Shown here: positions 1 to 7,364 of the stretch, piece after piece | Position numbering within the stretch: the first letter of the stretch is position 1 | Layout: each line of letters opens with the position of its first letter | Assembly (NCBI RefSeq): GCF_000430005.1 | Contig: NZ_AUCY01000019.1 | Span: 1-64,000 of the forward strand | Reading direction: 5' to 3' | DNA: 64,000 nt | Origin: Desulfovibrio cuneatus DSM 11391 | GTDB lineage: Bacteria > Desulfobacterota > Desulfovibrionia > Desulfovibrionales > Desulfovibrionaceae | The notes under the pieces: generated by a model | The model's input: only the letters and a program-made list of their open reading frames with translations | The model's database searches: none | What the model was told of the DNA's origin: nothing | Position numbers and translations under genes: made by a program

Positions 1-1177
1 CAAAGCGTGCCTGGAAAGCCTGGCCCGGCATACTCCTGCTGGGGTGGCAGAGGTGATTGTGGTGGATAATGGTTCCACCGATGAAACAGCGCATGCTCTT
101 GCCCCACTGGGAAAACAGTTGTTTGGCAACTTGTTCACCCCCATTCGCTGGGAAGAAAACAGAAACTTTGGGCCAGCGTGCAATGCCGGGGCCGAAGCGG
201 CCCGTGCCCCCATGCTGTTTTTTTTGAATAACGATACGCTTCTTACCCCCAACTGGCTGCCCCCTTTGCTGGAAGCGTTTGACGCTAACCCCAGGCTGGG
301 AGCTGTTGGTCCATTATTGTTGTATGAAAATGGTACGGTACAGCACATGGGGGTAACTTTTGCTCCGCCAAATTGTGTGTTTCACTTGTACGCCCGCTTT
401 CCCTCTACCCATAGGGTGGTAAGACAAAAAAGAAGGTTGCAAGCTATTACAGGTGCAGCGCTTATGGTGCCTCAACAGCTATTTCAGGCGTGTAACGGTT
501 TTTTTGCTGATTACCGTAATGGGTTTGAAGATGTGGAACTTTCCTTGCGCATTCGCCAGCAGGGGTACACTTTGGAGTGCATTCCTTCGTCAACCATTTA
601 TCACCTTGAAAGTCAGACCCCCGGGAGGCAGAATGGTAATGACTTTAATTCCCGCTTATTATTTTCCCGTTGTTCTCATGATTTTTTTGTAGACATTCAT
701 CGCCACGCCTTACGCGATGGGTTTGTGGTAACGGTGGATGATGCGCTTTGCCTAAGCGTGAAAGTGGGAAAAGAGGAAAGTGCGGAATTATTTTCCATGG
801 TGAAAGGCAAAAGCCTGGAAGATTTGTACTCGCTCGTCAGTCTAAACCCACTGTGGGTAGAAGGGCATGTTGCCTTGGCGCAGAAGCTGGAGGCAGCTAC
901 AGCGCTTAAAGAAGCAGCCTGTATATGGGCAAAAATTTCAAATAGCGTAAGCAGCCTACCGGTGCTGGAAAACGCCATGAGGCTTGCCAAGGCTGTGGAC
1001 CATACCTCGCTGTTGGAGCAGGTTTTAATGCGGCATCAAATGTTATGCGAAATGAACAGCACACCCGAGCGAGCAAAAATTCATTGCAAGCAAGTGCTGC
1101 GCAAAGCACAAAGCACCAATGACAAGGTTCTGGAAAACTTGTATACGGAAGCGCTACGTAGGTTTGAAGTTATGTAG
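1..1177 (+). CDS. Family 2 glycosyltransferase, 5' end outside window
   Basis: The frame is open from the first bases, and the residues before the first GTG (position 44) already look like GT-A fold sequence (LESLARHTPAG), so the gene starts upstream of the window. The core carries VVDNGSTDET, the nucleotide-sugar loop, and FFLNNDT, an NND variant of the DXD metal site. Then comes GFFADYRNGFEDVELSLRI, typical of rhamnosyltransferase-like COG1216 enzymes. About 150 C-terminal residues beyond the catalytic domain look helical and I do not recognise them. A role in cell-surface polysaccharide synthesis is inferred; donor and acceptor are unknown. A perfect hairpin follows about 75 bases after the stop. 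Confidence 0.85.
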   Translation, partial: KACLESLARHTPAGVAEVIVVDNGSTDETAHALAPLGKQLFGNLFTPIRWEENRNFGPACNAGAEAARAPMLFFLNNDTLLTPNWLPPLLEAFDANPRLGAVGPLLLYENGTVQHMGVTFAPPNCVFHLYARFPSTHRVVRQKRRLQAITGAALMVPQQLFQACNGFFADYRNGFEDVELSLRIRQQGYTLECIPSSTIYHLESQTPGRQNGNDFNSRLLFSRCSHDFFVDIHRHALRDGFVVTVDDALCLSVKVGKEESAELFSMVKGKSLEDLYSLVSLNPLWVEGHVALAQKLEAATALKEAACIWAKISNSVSSLPVLENAMRLAKAVDHTSLLEQVLMRHQMLCEMNSTPERAKIHCKQVLRKAQSTNDKVLENLYTEALRRFEVM

Positions 1178-1253
1178 TAGGGGGTAAATTTTTTCAGAAT
1201 GCCGCACAATACTCATTTGATATTTCAGAGTAAGGTTGCATTTATTTTTAGGC

Positions 1254-1304
1254 ATAAACCAAAGGGAAGCAACTGGCAGGTGCCGTTGCTTCCCTTTGGT
1301 TTAT
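1254..1304. terminator. Bidirectional terminator between convergent genes
   Basis: Two perfectly complementary 20-base arms (1254-1273 and 1285-1304) flank an 11-base loop. It lies between the plus-strand glycosyltransferase and the minus-strand zinc-ribbon gene, so it can end transcription from both sides. Confidence 0.8.
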
Positions 1305-1354
1305 AGCGGTGTTCCCAGGTAGAGCCATGCTTATGCACGGGCTGTTCACACGGG

Positions 1355-1591
1355 CTACATATAATCAGTGTCTATGGCGGCTTGTCCGTCTTGCAGCATC
1401 AGTTTTATGAACTGCACAGAGTGTTCATCCACCGGCACAATAGGAAAGCGTTGGCGGCACACATCGCAATTGAGCATGGTGGGGGAAAGGGGGGAAACCA
1501 CAGGCATTTCATTGTTACAAAACGGGCAGGCGTAAAAAAACACCAGCTCCATGCTTACCGGCTTTACCGGGTCTATGGGGCGTGAACTCAT
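1355..1591 (-). CDS. Small zinc-ribbon protein, function unknown
   Basis: A protein of about 78 residues with two CxxC pairs (ACPFC and NCDVC) about 20 residues apart, the usual spacing of a single zinc ribbon. The ATG at 1591 overlaps the gpmI stop as ATGA and has GGGAGA just upstream, so I prefer it over the ATG four codons earlier. It is the last gene of an rsfS-gpmI transcript and is probably translationally coupled to gpmI. I do not recognise a named family; a metal-binding or nucleic-acid-related role is only a guess. Confidence 0.65.
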   Translation of the reverse strand: MSSRPIDPVKPVSMELVFFYACPFCNNEMPVVSPLSPTMLNCDVCRQRFPIVPVDEHSVQFIKLMLQDGQAAIDTDYM

Positions 1592-3123
1592 GCTTTCTCC
1601 CAAAGGCTTTCACCTGTCATGGCTGTTGGTTTTTCCATACCCCACAAGTCAAGCAAGGTGGGGGCAATGTCCCCCAGTTTACCACCTGGCCGCAGGCGTT
1701 TTTCCGGGCCGTTGTCCAGCACCACAAGGCGTACAGGGTTTTTACTGTGGGCTGTTTGCATGTTCCCTTGGGGGGTGAGCATTTCTTCTGCATTGCCGTG
1801 GTCGGCTGTAATAAGAATGCGCCCACCTGTGGCGGCAACGGCCTGCATTACTTTGGCAACGCATGCGTCCACCACTTGGCAGGCTGTTTCCACCGCAGGA
1901 ATATTGCCCGTGTGCCCTACCATGTCCAGGTTGGCAAAATTGCATACAATAAAATCGTATGTGCCACTATTCCAGGCGGCCAGCAATTTTTCTGTAACCT
2001 CGGCAAGGCTCATTTCCGGCTTTTGGTCGTACGTTGCCACTTCCTTGGGGGAAGGGACAATAATACGGTCTTCCTCGGCAAAGGGCTCTTCTTTGCCACC
2101 ATTAAAAAAATAGGTCACGTGGGCATACTTTTCTGTTTCGGCTAAGCGCAGTTGGCGCAGCCCAGCTTGCGAAACTGTTTCCCCCAGGGTGCCGCTCATG
2201 TCTTGCCGGGTAAAGGCACAGGGCACAGGCAGGGTGGATTCATAGGCTGTCATGGTGGCAAAGGCTGCCAGGGCAGGCACGTTGCCGCGCTCAAACCCAT
2301 CAAATGTGGCGTCGGCAAAGGCATGGGTGAGTTGCCGGGCCCTGTCTGCCCGAAAGTTCAGGAAAAAGAGGGCATCGCCATTCTTCACTGTGGGCAATGT
2401 GCCATCTGGCAGGGGCAAAATGATGGGCTTGATAAATTCATCCGTCACTCCCGCTGCATAGGCGCTTTCCAATGCTGCCACAGGGTCGGTTGCCTGTTCG
2501 CCTTGCCCATGTACCAACACATTCCAGGCCAGGGCCGTGCGTTCCCAGCGTTTGTCCCTGTCCATGGCAAAGTAGCGCCCAGTGAGGGTGGCAATGTGGA
2601 CTCCATCAGTGCAGTAAGGCAAAAGCTGGCGCACAAAGGCCGCCCCGGAAGTGGGGGCTGTGTCCCTGCCATCCATAAACAAATGCAGGCGCACAGAAAG
2701 GCGCTTTGCCTTGGCAGCTTCAATGCAGGCCAGCAAGTGATTGATGTGGGAATGAACGCCCCCGTCAGAAAGGAGCGCCATAAGGTGCAGGGCACCGCCA
2801 CTTGCCACGGCGGCATCCATGGTGCTGGCAATAGCGCTGTTGCTGGCAAAGGTGCCGTTTTCAATGGCAACATCTATGCGGGTAATGTCTTGAAACACCA
2901 CGCGCCCGGCCCCAATATTCAGGTGCCCTACCTCGGAATTGCCCATAAACCCTTTGGGCAGGCCAACCTCACGGCCGGAACAGGCCAGTAGTGTGCCTGC
3001 CGGGTGGGTGGCAAGCATGTGCAAGGTGGGTGTTGCCGCAAGGGTTACTGCATTGCCTGGACCTTCCGGGGCCTGGCCCCAACCGTCCAGAATAAGCAAA
3101 AGGGTGGGGGTAGGGCGGGCCAT
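1588..3123 (-). CDS. gpmI: 2,3-bisphosphoglycerate-independent phosphoglycerate mutase
   Basis: Interconverts 3- and 2-phosphoglycerate in glycolysis and gluconeogenesis with two Mn ions. The 511 residues match the family length. LLLILDGWG near the N-terminus supplies the first metal Asp, and the catalytic Ser lies in MGNSEVGHLNIGAG at about residue 63. HLFMDGRDT, RYFAMDRD and the C-terminal TADHGNAEEM complete the alkaline-phosphatase-type metal site. The start at 3123 has AAGGAG 7 bases upstream and follows the rsfS stop by 2 bases; an earlier in-frame start would lie inside rsfS. Confidence 0.96.
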   Translation of the reverse strand: MARPTPTLLLILDGWGQAPEGPGNAVTLAATPTLHMLATHPAGTLLACSGREVGLPKGFMGNSEVGHLNIGAGRVVFQDITRIDVAIENGTFASNSAIASTMDAAVASGGALHLMALLSDGGVHSHINHLLACIEAAKAKRLSVRLHLFMDGRDTAPTSGAAFVRQLLPYCTDGVHIATLTGRYFAMDRDKRWERTALAWNVLVHGQGEQATDPVAALESAYAAGVTDEFIKPIILPLPDGTLPTVKNGDALFFLNFRADRARQLTHAFADATFDGFERGNVPALAAFATMTAYESTLPVPCAFTRQDMSGTLGETVSQAGLRQLRLAETEKYAHVTYFFNGGKEEPFAEEDRIIVPSPKEVATYDQKPEMSLAEVTEKLLAAWNSGTYDFIVCNFANLDMVGHTGNIPAVETACQVVDACVAKVMQAVAATGGRILITADHGNAEEMLTPQGNMQTAHSKNPVRLVVLDNGPEKRLRPGGKLGDIAPTLLDLWGMEKPTAMTGESLWEKA

Positions 3124-3125
3124 AG

Positions 3126-3506
3126 TTACACTCCTTCCCGCTGGTCCGCTATGGTAATGGCTTTGGGCCACAGGGTATCTAAGTTGTATTCGGCACGGGC
3201 CTCAGGCTGCATAATGTGCACCATGATATCGTTGAGGTCGAGCAAAATCCACAGGGCATTCTGAAAGCCTTCCATGCGTAATTGCTCAAATTTGTTTACA
3301 AGGCACTGATCCGAAATAAATTCCGCAAGCCCCTGGGCATGGCGGGCAGATGTGGCGGTAACAATGCAGGTGGCCTCGGCAAGGCTATGGCAGGTGGAAA
3401 GGTCCAAGGCAAGCAGGTCTTTCCCTTTCTTTTCTTCTGCCCAGGCTATGATGTGTTGCAACTTTTCGAGAGTTGGCATTTTTGTGTAACGCGCAGGTTT
3501 TGTCAT
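3126..3506 (-). CDS. rsfS: Ribosomal silencing factor RsfS
   Basis: RsfS (DUF143/Iojap) binds ribosomal protein L14 and blocks subunit joining when cells starve. The 126 residues contain the signatures KGKDLLALDLS, IVTATSARHAQGLAEFI and, towards the end, WILLDLNDIMVHIM followed by Y-NLDTLW. It is the first gene of rsfS-gpmI-zinc ribbon on the minus strand. In many genomes rsfS sits next to nadD; here it is coupled to a glycolytic gene. Confidence 0.93.
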   Translation of the reverse strand: MTKPARYTKMPTLEKLQHIIAWAEEKKGKDLLALDLSTCHSLAEATCIVTATSARHAQGLAEFISDQCLVNKFEQLRMEGFQNALWILLDLNDIMVHIMQPEARAEYNLDTLWPKAITIADQREGV

Positions 3507-3964
3507 GAATCCTCAAACTGGGGGGACTAAAGGTGATTAATAGGGGGGCTGCACTATGAAATTGTTAAGCAATACTCACAAGGCAGCAAACAGGTTGGCG
3601 CAGTCCTGCGGAAATGTTGGGCATGGGCTACGCAAACGCAAAAAAGAATATAACGCATTTACCAAGGGGATGCAATTCACTTGAAGGCATATGCTGGAAT
3701 GGCGTTTTGTGGAAGGTTTTGGGTGGGTTTGGGCAACAGGTTGAGCGTTTTGGCGGGTTGCATTACACCTCGGAACGGGCTACTATTTGTAACAGGAACG
3801 TGTGGAAGATGCCCATGCGTTGGGAATGCCCTTGCTGTGCTCTATTTGTAGAAGAGGTTGTTTGGTGGCATTGCCCGCAGGTGAGAAAAACAAGCCGCAT
3901 GTTTGCTTTTACGGTGCATATACCTATGCGCTGGAACCATTGCAACCGGAAAGGATGATGCGAG
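3507..3964 (+). other. Gap of 458 bases with a possible decayed reading frame
   Basis: No intact gene is seen. An ATG at 3556 with an AGGGGGG ribosome site opens a 42-codon frame that ends in TGA. The same frame resumes after further stops and from 3802 reads LLCSICRRGCLVALP and HVCFYGAYTYALEP, protein-like sequence that runs into the start of the next gene. This could be the relic of a gene of about 150 codons broken by three stops, or chance. Confidence 0.3.
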
Positions 3965-4348
3965 ATGGCCCACACTGTTTTTACTCAGGAATGGTTGGAT
4001 GCCCAGTTTCCCGCAGACCGTGCAGACGCTTTTTTTGATGCCCTGTTTGGCGGGGCAGAAGAGGGTGCCTACGATATTCGCTTGTGCTATGTTGGCAGTG
4101 GTAAAGGGTGTGCCGATTTTGCTTTTGAACTGCACCAGCGCCCCGGCAAATGCCTTGTGTGCAGCCTTACCTATGGCCTGCCACAGGTGTTTACCCGCCA
4201 CCCCATTATTAATGTAAGGGGGCTGGCTGCCCAGGTGGCCCAGGCCCTTGGCAAGGCGCCGCAAGCTGCATCGTTCAGCCTTGGGGCAACTCAGGAAATT
4301 TCAGCAGAGGTGCATCGGGTCCCCTTGCGCATCACCTTCTCCGATTAA
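3965..4348 (+). CDS. Conserved protein of unknown function
   Basis: A soluble 127-residue protein with conserved-looking stretches FPADRADAFFDALFGG, FELHQRPGKCLVC and LTYGLPQVFTRHPIINV. From memory, similar Desulfovibrio proteins carry the meaningless transferred name 'pancreas/duodenum homeobox protein 1'; nothing here suggests a homeodomain. AAGGA lies 10 bases before the ATG and an in-frame TGA just upstream fixes the N-terminal limit. Its last codons and stop form part of the left arm of a very large hairpin. The function is unknown; it is probably restricted to this bacterial group. Confidence 0.75.
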   Translation: MAHTVFTQEWLDAQFPADRADAFFDALFGGAEEGAYDIRLCYVGSGKGCADFAFELHQRPGKCLVCSLTYGLPQVFTRHPIINVRGLAAQVAQALGKAPQAASFSLGATQEISAEVHRVPLRITFSD

Positions 4349-4471
4349 TGGCCTTTTTGCCTTCTGCCTGCGTCAGGTTCGTTCCATGCGACGCTCATGT
4401 ATGTCTCTATACACATCGCTCCGCACGGAACTTCCCTTTCTTGGCAGAAGGCAAAAATACTCATTAATCGG
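4341..4471. repeat. Large imperfect hairpin starting at a gene stop codon
   Basis: Outer arms 4341-4367 and 4443-4471 pair over about 26 bases with one small interruption. An inner, weaker pairing runs from about 4375-4390 to 4422-4437 (GTTCCATGCG against CGCACGGAAC), so nearly the whole 131 bases can fold into one long structure. The left arm contains the stop of the preceding gene. No transposase or site duplication is visible. Confidence 0.7.
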
Positions 4472-4618
4472 TGTGCCCTGATTCACCTCCTGAATAGTGG
4501 CACATAGAGTCTATTTCCAAGGATATATGCTGCACGGACGCCCAAATTCCCCTTGCCATAAATAGTAAGCTGGTGTAATTTTTCGTTCTTCGCACTGCCC
4601 AAACGGGCACAGGCGCAT

Positions 4619-4695
4619 CGGGATGTGGCTCAGCATGGTAGAGCACTGCGTTCGGGACGCAGGGGCCGGAGGTTCGAATCCTCTCATCCCGACCA
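4619..4695 (+). tRNA. tRNA-Pro (anticodon CGG)
   Basis: The acceptor arms CGGGATG and CATCCCG pair perfectly, the anticodon stem CTGCG/CGCAG encloses TTCGGGA (anticodon CGG), the T-loop is TTCGAAT, and CCA is encoded. It reads CCG codons. tRNA 3' ends are common phage attachment sites, and a phage relic follows directly. Confidence 0.96.
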
Positions 4696-4704
4696 GCAAT
4701 TTTA

Positions 4705-4737
4705 AGGACTTACGGTTAACTCCGTGAGTCCTTTTTT
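4705..4737 (+). terminator. Terminator of tRNA-Pro
   Basis: AGGACTTACGG and TCCGTGAGTCCT form an 11-base stem followed by seven T, beginning 10 bases after the tRNA CCA. Confidence 0.8.
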
Positions 4738-4944
4738 TGTTGGGGACATATTTTGGCAAGTTCGGGATTGCTTCAACTGCTGTGTAGTATGACAATAGCG
4801 TTACTAAATAAAAATCACACAAAAAAAAGCCACAAGGGGGCGGGAGATAGCCGAGAGGGCTAAGCGAAGTATACGGGAGAGCTGTGGTAGGGGGGAATAA
4901 TATCGGTTACATCATCAATACATAAAAAAATGGAGGAGTAACAA

Positions 4945-5220
4945 ATGCCATTATTTAAAAAAAAACCAATTGTTGTTTTTGCCACACAATGGTTTCCAGG
5001 AAGCATAGACGCTAGAGTACGGAAAGCGCTTCAAGGGGATGCCTCTTGGGAAATGTGCCCAAGTTGTGGTAAGGAAATAGGAGAGCACGGTGTATGCGAT
5101 ACCCTTGAAGGTAAAATGATAGCTTGCCCTAGCGATTGGATAATCACAGGCATTAGGGATGAGTGTTACCCTTGCAAGCCAAGCGTTTTTCAGAAAACGT
5201 ATGAGTATGTTTCTCCTTAA
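4945..5220 (+). CDS. Phage-type small protein of unknown function
   Basis: A 91-residue protein starting with a basic KKKP stretch and ending in a block common in phage hypothetical proteins: DTLEGKMIACPSDWIITG, then DECYPCKPSVFQKTYE. In that family a short insert often carries CxxC-type cysteines, here CPSCGKE. GGAGGAG lies 7 bases before the ATG. It overlaps the stop of the SLATT gene by four bases in convergent orientation. The AT-rich flanks and phage repressor nearby support phage origin. Molecular function is unknown. Confidence 0.75.
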   Translation: MPLFKKKPIVVFATQWFPGSIDARVRKALQGDASWEMCPSCGKEIGEHGVCDTLEGKMIACPSDWIITGIRDECYPCKPSVFQKTYEYVSP

Positions 5221-5651
5221 ATAAACAGGTGTCCTAAAAAAATTACTGTAATAAGGCAGGCAAATAATTTAGGGATAATCTTTTCATTTTCCGACAACTT
5301 AGAATACTTGGGGTCTTGCTTTAAGAAACCCCACTCGCATGACAGACAGTCATGCTTTAACTCTTTCTCTAGTTCTAAAATAATTTTAAACTTTGCAGAA
5401 TTGAGTTTTTTATAAGATTCGATAGTTGAGAGCCAAGCCTTGCAGATTAAGAGAGAAAAAAGCCAAAGCGCAATCAGGGTATATGTTCTGTTTATAGCAA
5501 GCGTGGAACTACTGAGAACCACAGCAATCAGTGAGGTCATTGCTGAAGCAACACCAATGAAGAAGCTGTTCGTTTTCAGTCTGCGTTCTGTAACCTTCTC
5601 TGCAAGGTCAAGGCAAATCTTATATTGCTCAATAGACCTTTCGTAGCTCAT
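5217..5651 (-). CDS. SLATT/RipA-like small membrane protein, probable defence effector
   Basis: The 144-residue protein opens with a helix (SIEQYKICLDLAEKVTERR), has two adjacent transmembrane segments (about residues 26-65), then the block WLSTIESYKKLNSAKFKII followed by ELEKEL and CEWGFL, and a last hydrophobic helix near the C-terminus. This pattern fits the SLATT superfamily (RipA-type octameric membrane proteins), predicted pore formers in nucleotide-signal immune systems. The ATG at 5651 overlaps the stop of the TIR gene as ATGA, so the two are translationally coupled. I infer that it is the membrane effector of the pair. An upstream extension of 34 codons would overlap the TIR domain and is rejected. 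Confidence 0.72.
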   Translation of the reverse strand: MSYERSIEQYKICLDLAEKVTERRLKTNSFFIGVASAMTSLIAVVLSSSTLAINRTYTLIALWLFSLLICKAWLSTIESYKKLNSAKFKIILELEKELKHDCLSCEWGFLKQDPKYSKLSENEKIIPKLFACLITVIFLGHLFI

Positions 5652-6058
5652 AGGGAATGTCTTCTTATTGCTGCCACAACTGACGATGCATTCCACCCAA
5701 CTGTTTCTGTTGCTGCGCTGTCTGCAACAGTGGAAATAGACTGGCTCCCCCAAGGGCGTACGGCAATTATTGGCTTATTGTACTGTTGGTTTGCAATGCG
5801 AATTTCTTTTTCCATCCATTTACTGTGAGATGCATATACACCAGCCATTATAACAATTGCGTGGCATGGTTGCATTTGGTTTGCTATTGCTTGTGCTAAG
5901 GCGGCATCTGTTCGGGCGCCGTAAATAGGGTCATCTTTAGGCACAGAATAATCTTTAAACGAAAAGTATGGAGTTTCCCTAAGCAAGCTAAGTAGGCTAT
6001 TGTAGTGATTTGAGTGTGCCCATGAATGACTAAGGAAGAGATTGTAGACCTTGCTCAT
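5648..6058 (-). CDS. TIR-like (MTH538/ThsB type) signalling protein
   Basis: The 136-residue protein begins YNLFLSHSW, then ETPYFSFKDYSVPKDDP, IVIMAGVYASHSKWMEKEI and KPIIAVRPWG. This is the arrangement of MTH538 TIR-like domains (DUF1863), which include ThsB of Thoeris antiphage systems. The Glu in WMEKEI sits where TIR NADases carry the catalytic Glu. AAGGAG stands 6 bases before ATG 6058; the ATG 16 codons earlier lacks a ribosome site. It is the first gene of a two-gene unit with the SLATT protein. Known ThsB proteins turn NAD into a signal that triggers an effector; that this one does is inference. Confidence 0.78.
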   Translation of the reverse strand: MSKVYNLFLSHSWAHSNHYNSLLSLLRETPYFSFKDYSVPKDDPIYGARTDAALAQAIANQMQPCHAIVIMAGVYASHSKWMEKEIRIANQQYNKPIIAVRPWGSQSISTVADSAATETVGWNASSVVAAIRRHSL

Positions 6059-6138
6059 GTCGTTCTCCTTTAAGATTATAAAGTAAGTTAGTGCCAGCTT
6101 CGTCAAAAAAGTGAAATTTTCGTGCGCGGTGCACGCCT

Positions 6139-6888
6139 CTACCTCTCGCTTACATCACCCCACGCCCACACTACCCGGCCTAGAATGGCCCTGTTTAAGT
6201 CGTCTTCGTAGTCGCTTTCCAGGTAGAACATTTCTGGCGGGTTTTCTGCCACGTTGTCTGAATAGAACGTGATGCGGGTTTGGCGGGCCACCTTATCGAG
6301 GTCTACCTTTACCCGTTTTACTTTGGTGCTGCCGTCTGGCTCTGCCACAAGGTACATGCGCCCCGGCCTTGGGTTGCTGTTTTCGCCCCTGTCCACCAGC
6401 ACAATGTCGCCGGGGGCCAAGGTGGGCAGCATGGACGTTGACCCTTTGGTAATTTTTACCGCCATGAGGTTGGAGCGCAAGCGTATGGAAGGCTCGTTGC
6501 GGTACACCAGGAACCAGTTTTGAAATTCTTCACATTGCACTATGCCCGGCCCGGCCCCGGCTTCTGAACACAGGGGCACGGCAAGGTAGTCGTCTGGAAT
6601 GATGGTGGGCAGCCCTTCGCCAGCATTGATAACCTTGGCGTTGACGAAGTGGACGTTTTTGGCGGGGGATATTTTGTTTCCAGGCAATAAAAGCTCACCA
6701 CCCAGCCTGCCGAACCAATCTAAGACTGCGGTGTATTGTGTGTCTGAGCCTTTAAGGAAATTGAATAGCTTAGTAGCTTGGGTTTGTGGCAACCCAAGAA
6801 AACGCGCCATATCAACGCGGGTTGCGAATGGCTTCCCTTGTCCTATCTGGCTTTCAAAGAATTCTTTCAGCTTAGTAATATTATCCAT
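6139..6888 (-). CDS. Prophage repressor, HTH plus S24 peptidase domain
   Basis: A 249-residue CI/LexA-like regulator. The N-terminal part (ATRVDMARFLGLPQTQATKL) looks like a helix-turn-helix domain. The C-terminal half holds ITKGSTSMLPTLAPGDIVLV, with the S24 nucleophile Ser, and TKVKRVKV, with the general-base Lys; the linker would be the autocleavage region. It is divergent from a truncated Cro-like gene, with inverted-repeat operators between, the classic layout of a lysogeny switch. It probably represses the island genes and responds to DNA damage. Confidence 0.88.
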   Translation of the reverse strand: MDNITKLKEFFESQIGQGKPFATRVDMARFLGLPQTQATKLFNFLKGSDTQYTAVLDWFGRLGGELLLPGNKISPAKNVHFVNAKVINAGEGLPTIIPDDYLAVPLCSEAGAGPGIVQCEEFQNWFLVYRNEPSIRLRSNLMAVKITKGSTSMLPTLAPGDIVLVDRGENSNPRPGRMYLVAEPDGSTKVKRVKVDLDKVARQTRITFYSDNVAENPPEMFYLESDYEDDLNRAILGRVVWAWGDVSER

Positions 6889-6897
6889 AATCTACTA

Positions 6898-6948
6898 TTA
6901 GCAAGTTGGCTAATTTATGCAAATTGTTTATTCGCTAATTATATTGGC
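6898..6948. promoter_or_regulatory. Paired operator sites for the phage repressor
   Basis: Two related inverted repeats lie between the repressor and the Cro-like start: TTAGC-n6-GCTAA at 6898-6913 and GCTAAT-TAT-ATTGGC at 6934-6948. Their shared half-site is ATTAGC/GCTAAT. Position and symmetry suggest repressor binding; this is inferred. Confidence 0.55.
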
Positions 6949-6973
6949 TTGCAACTTTCGAATGAACTAAAAT
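6944..6973 (+). promoter_or_regulatory. Candidate rightward phage promoter
   Basis: TTGGCT (6944-6949), 18 bases, then TAAAAT (6968-6973). The -35 overlaps the second operator, as expected for a repressible promoter driving the Cro-like gene. Confidence 0.4.
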
Positions 6974-7009
6974 GCGGGCATAAATATCACCGAAAGTGCA
7001 AAAATAATA

Positions 7010-7111
7010 ATGAAGGCAAGGGGAATTACTCAGAAGCAGCTTGCTAAAGAGGTTGGAATTCACCCTATCCCCAAAGGCCATTTAATCAGTGTTTCCTCAA
7101 TTCATTGGTAA
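7010..7111 (+). pseudogene. Truncated Cro-like helix-turn-helix gene
   Basis: The frame reads MKARGITQKQLAKEVGI, the first half of a Cro/CI-type HTH, then switches to unrelated sequence (HPIPKGH...) and stops after 33 codons. The HTH recognition helix is missing, so the protein would not bind DNA normally. The break near 7060 probably marks the right end of the phage relic. Confidence 0.5.
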
Positions 7112-7364
7112 TCTTTTGCCACTAAAAGAACTTTTTCTGCACATACTTGAGGTATATTCCTTTTGCGCAATATATTTTGTGAATGAATGCAATGTATTAA
7201 TTGATGTATTCAGTTTTGGTGCTCTTTTTTGCTTTCTTCCTTTTTTAGAGTATGGTAGCCCCCATATGCAGGTGCATGTGGGGGCGCGGTGTTGTTGTAG
7301 CAACTGGAACACACCGTTATTTTATTGCCCCGGCATATGCCAAGCTTCATCTCAGGGGGGATGG
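7112..7364 (+). other. Leader region before the thioesterase gene
   Basis: No gene is seen. A candidate promoter is TTGAGG (7147-7152), 18 bases, TATATT (7171-7176). A near-perfect 13-base hairpin (GCCCCCATATGCA/TGCATGTGGGGGC, 7258-7285) follows about 90 bases later; no T-run comes after it, so it is a leader structure rather than an obvious terminator. Confidence 0.4.

Noticed and set aside
1582-2145. 187-codon plus-strand frame
   Set aside because: It is antisense to gpmI, with no recognisable domain.
4511-4822. Minus-strand ORF with GMRGFEPPAPASRT
   Set aside because: It reads across tRNA-Pro on the opposite strand; same artefact.
4843-4880. tRNA-like segment (AGATAGCCGAGAGGGCTAAGCG)
   Set aside because: It resembles a tRNA-Ser/Leu D-arm, but no acceptor stem, anticodon stem or T-arm could be paired around it.
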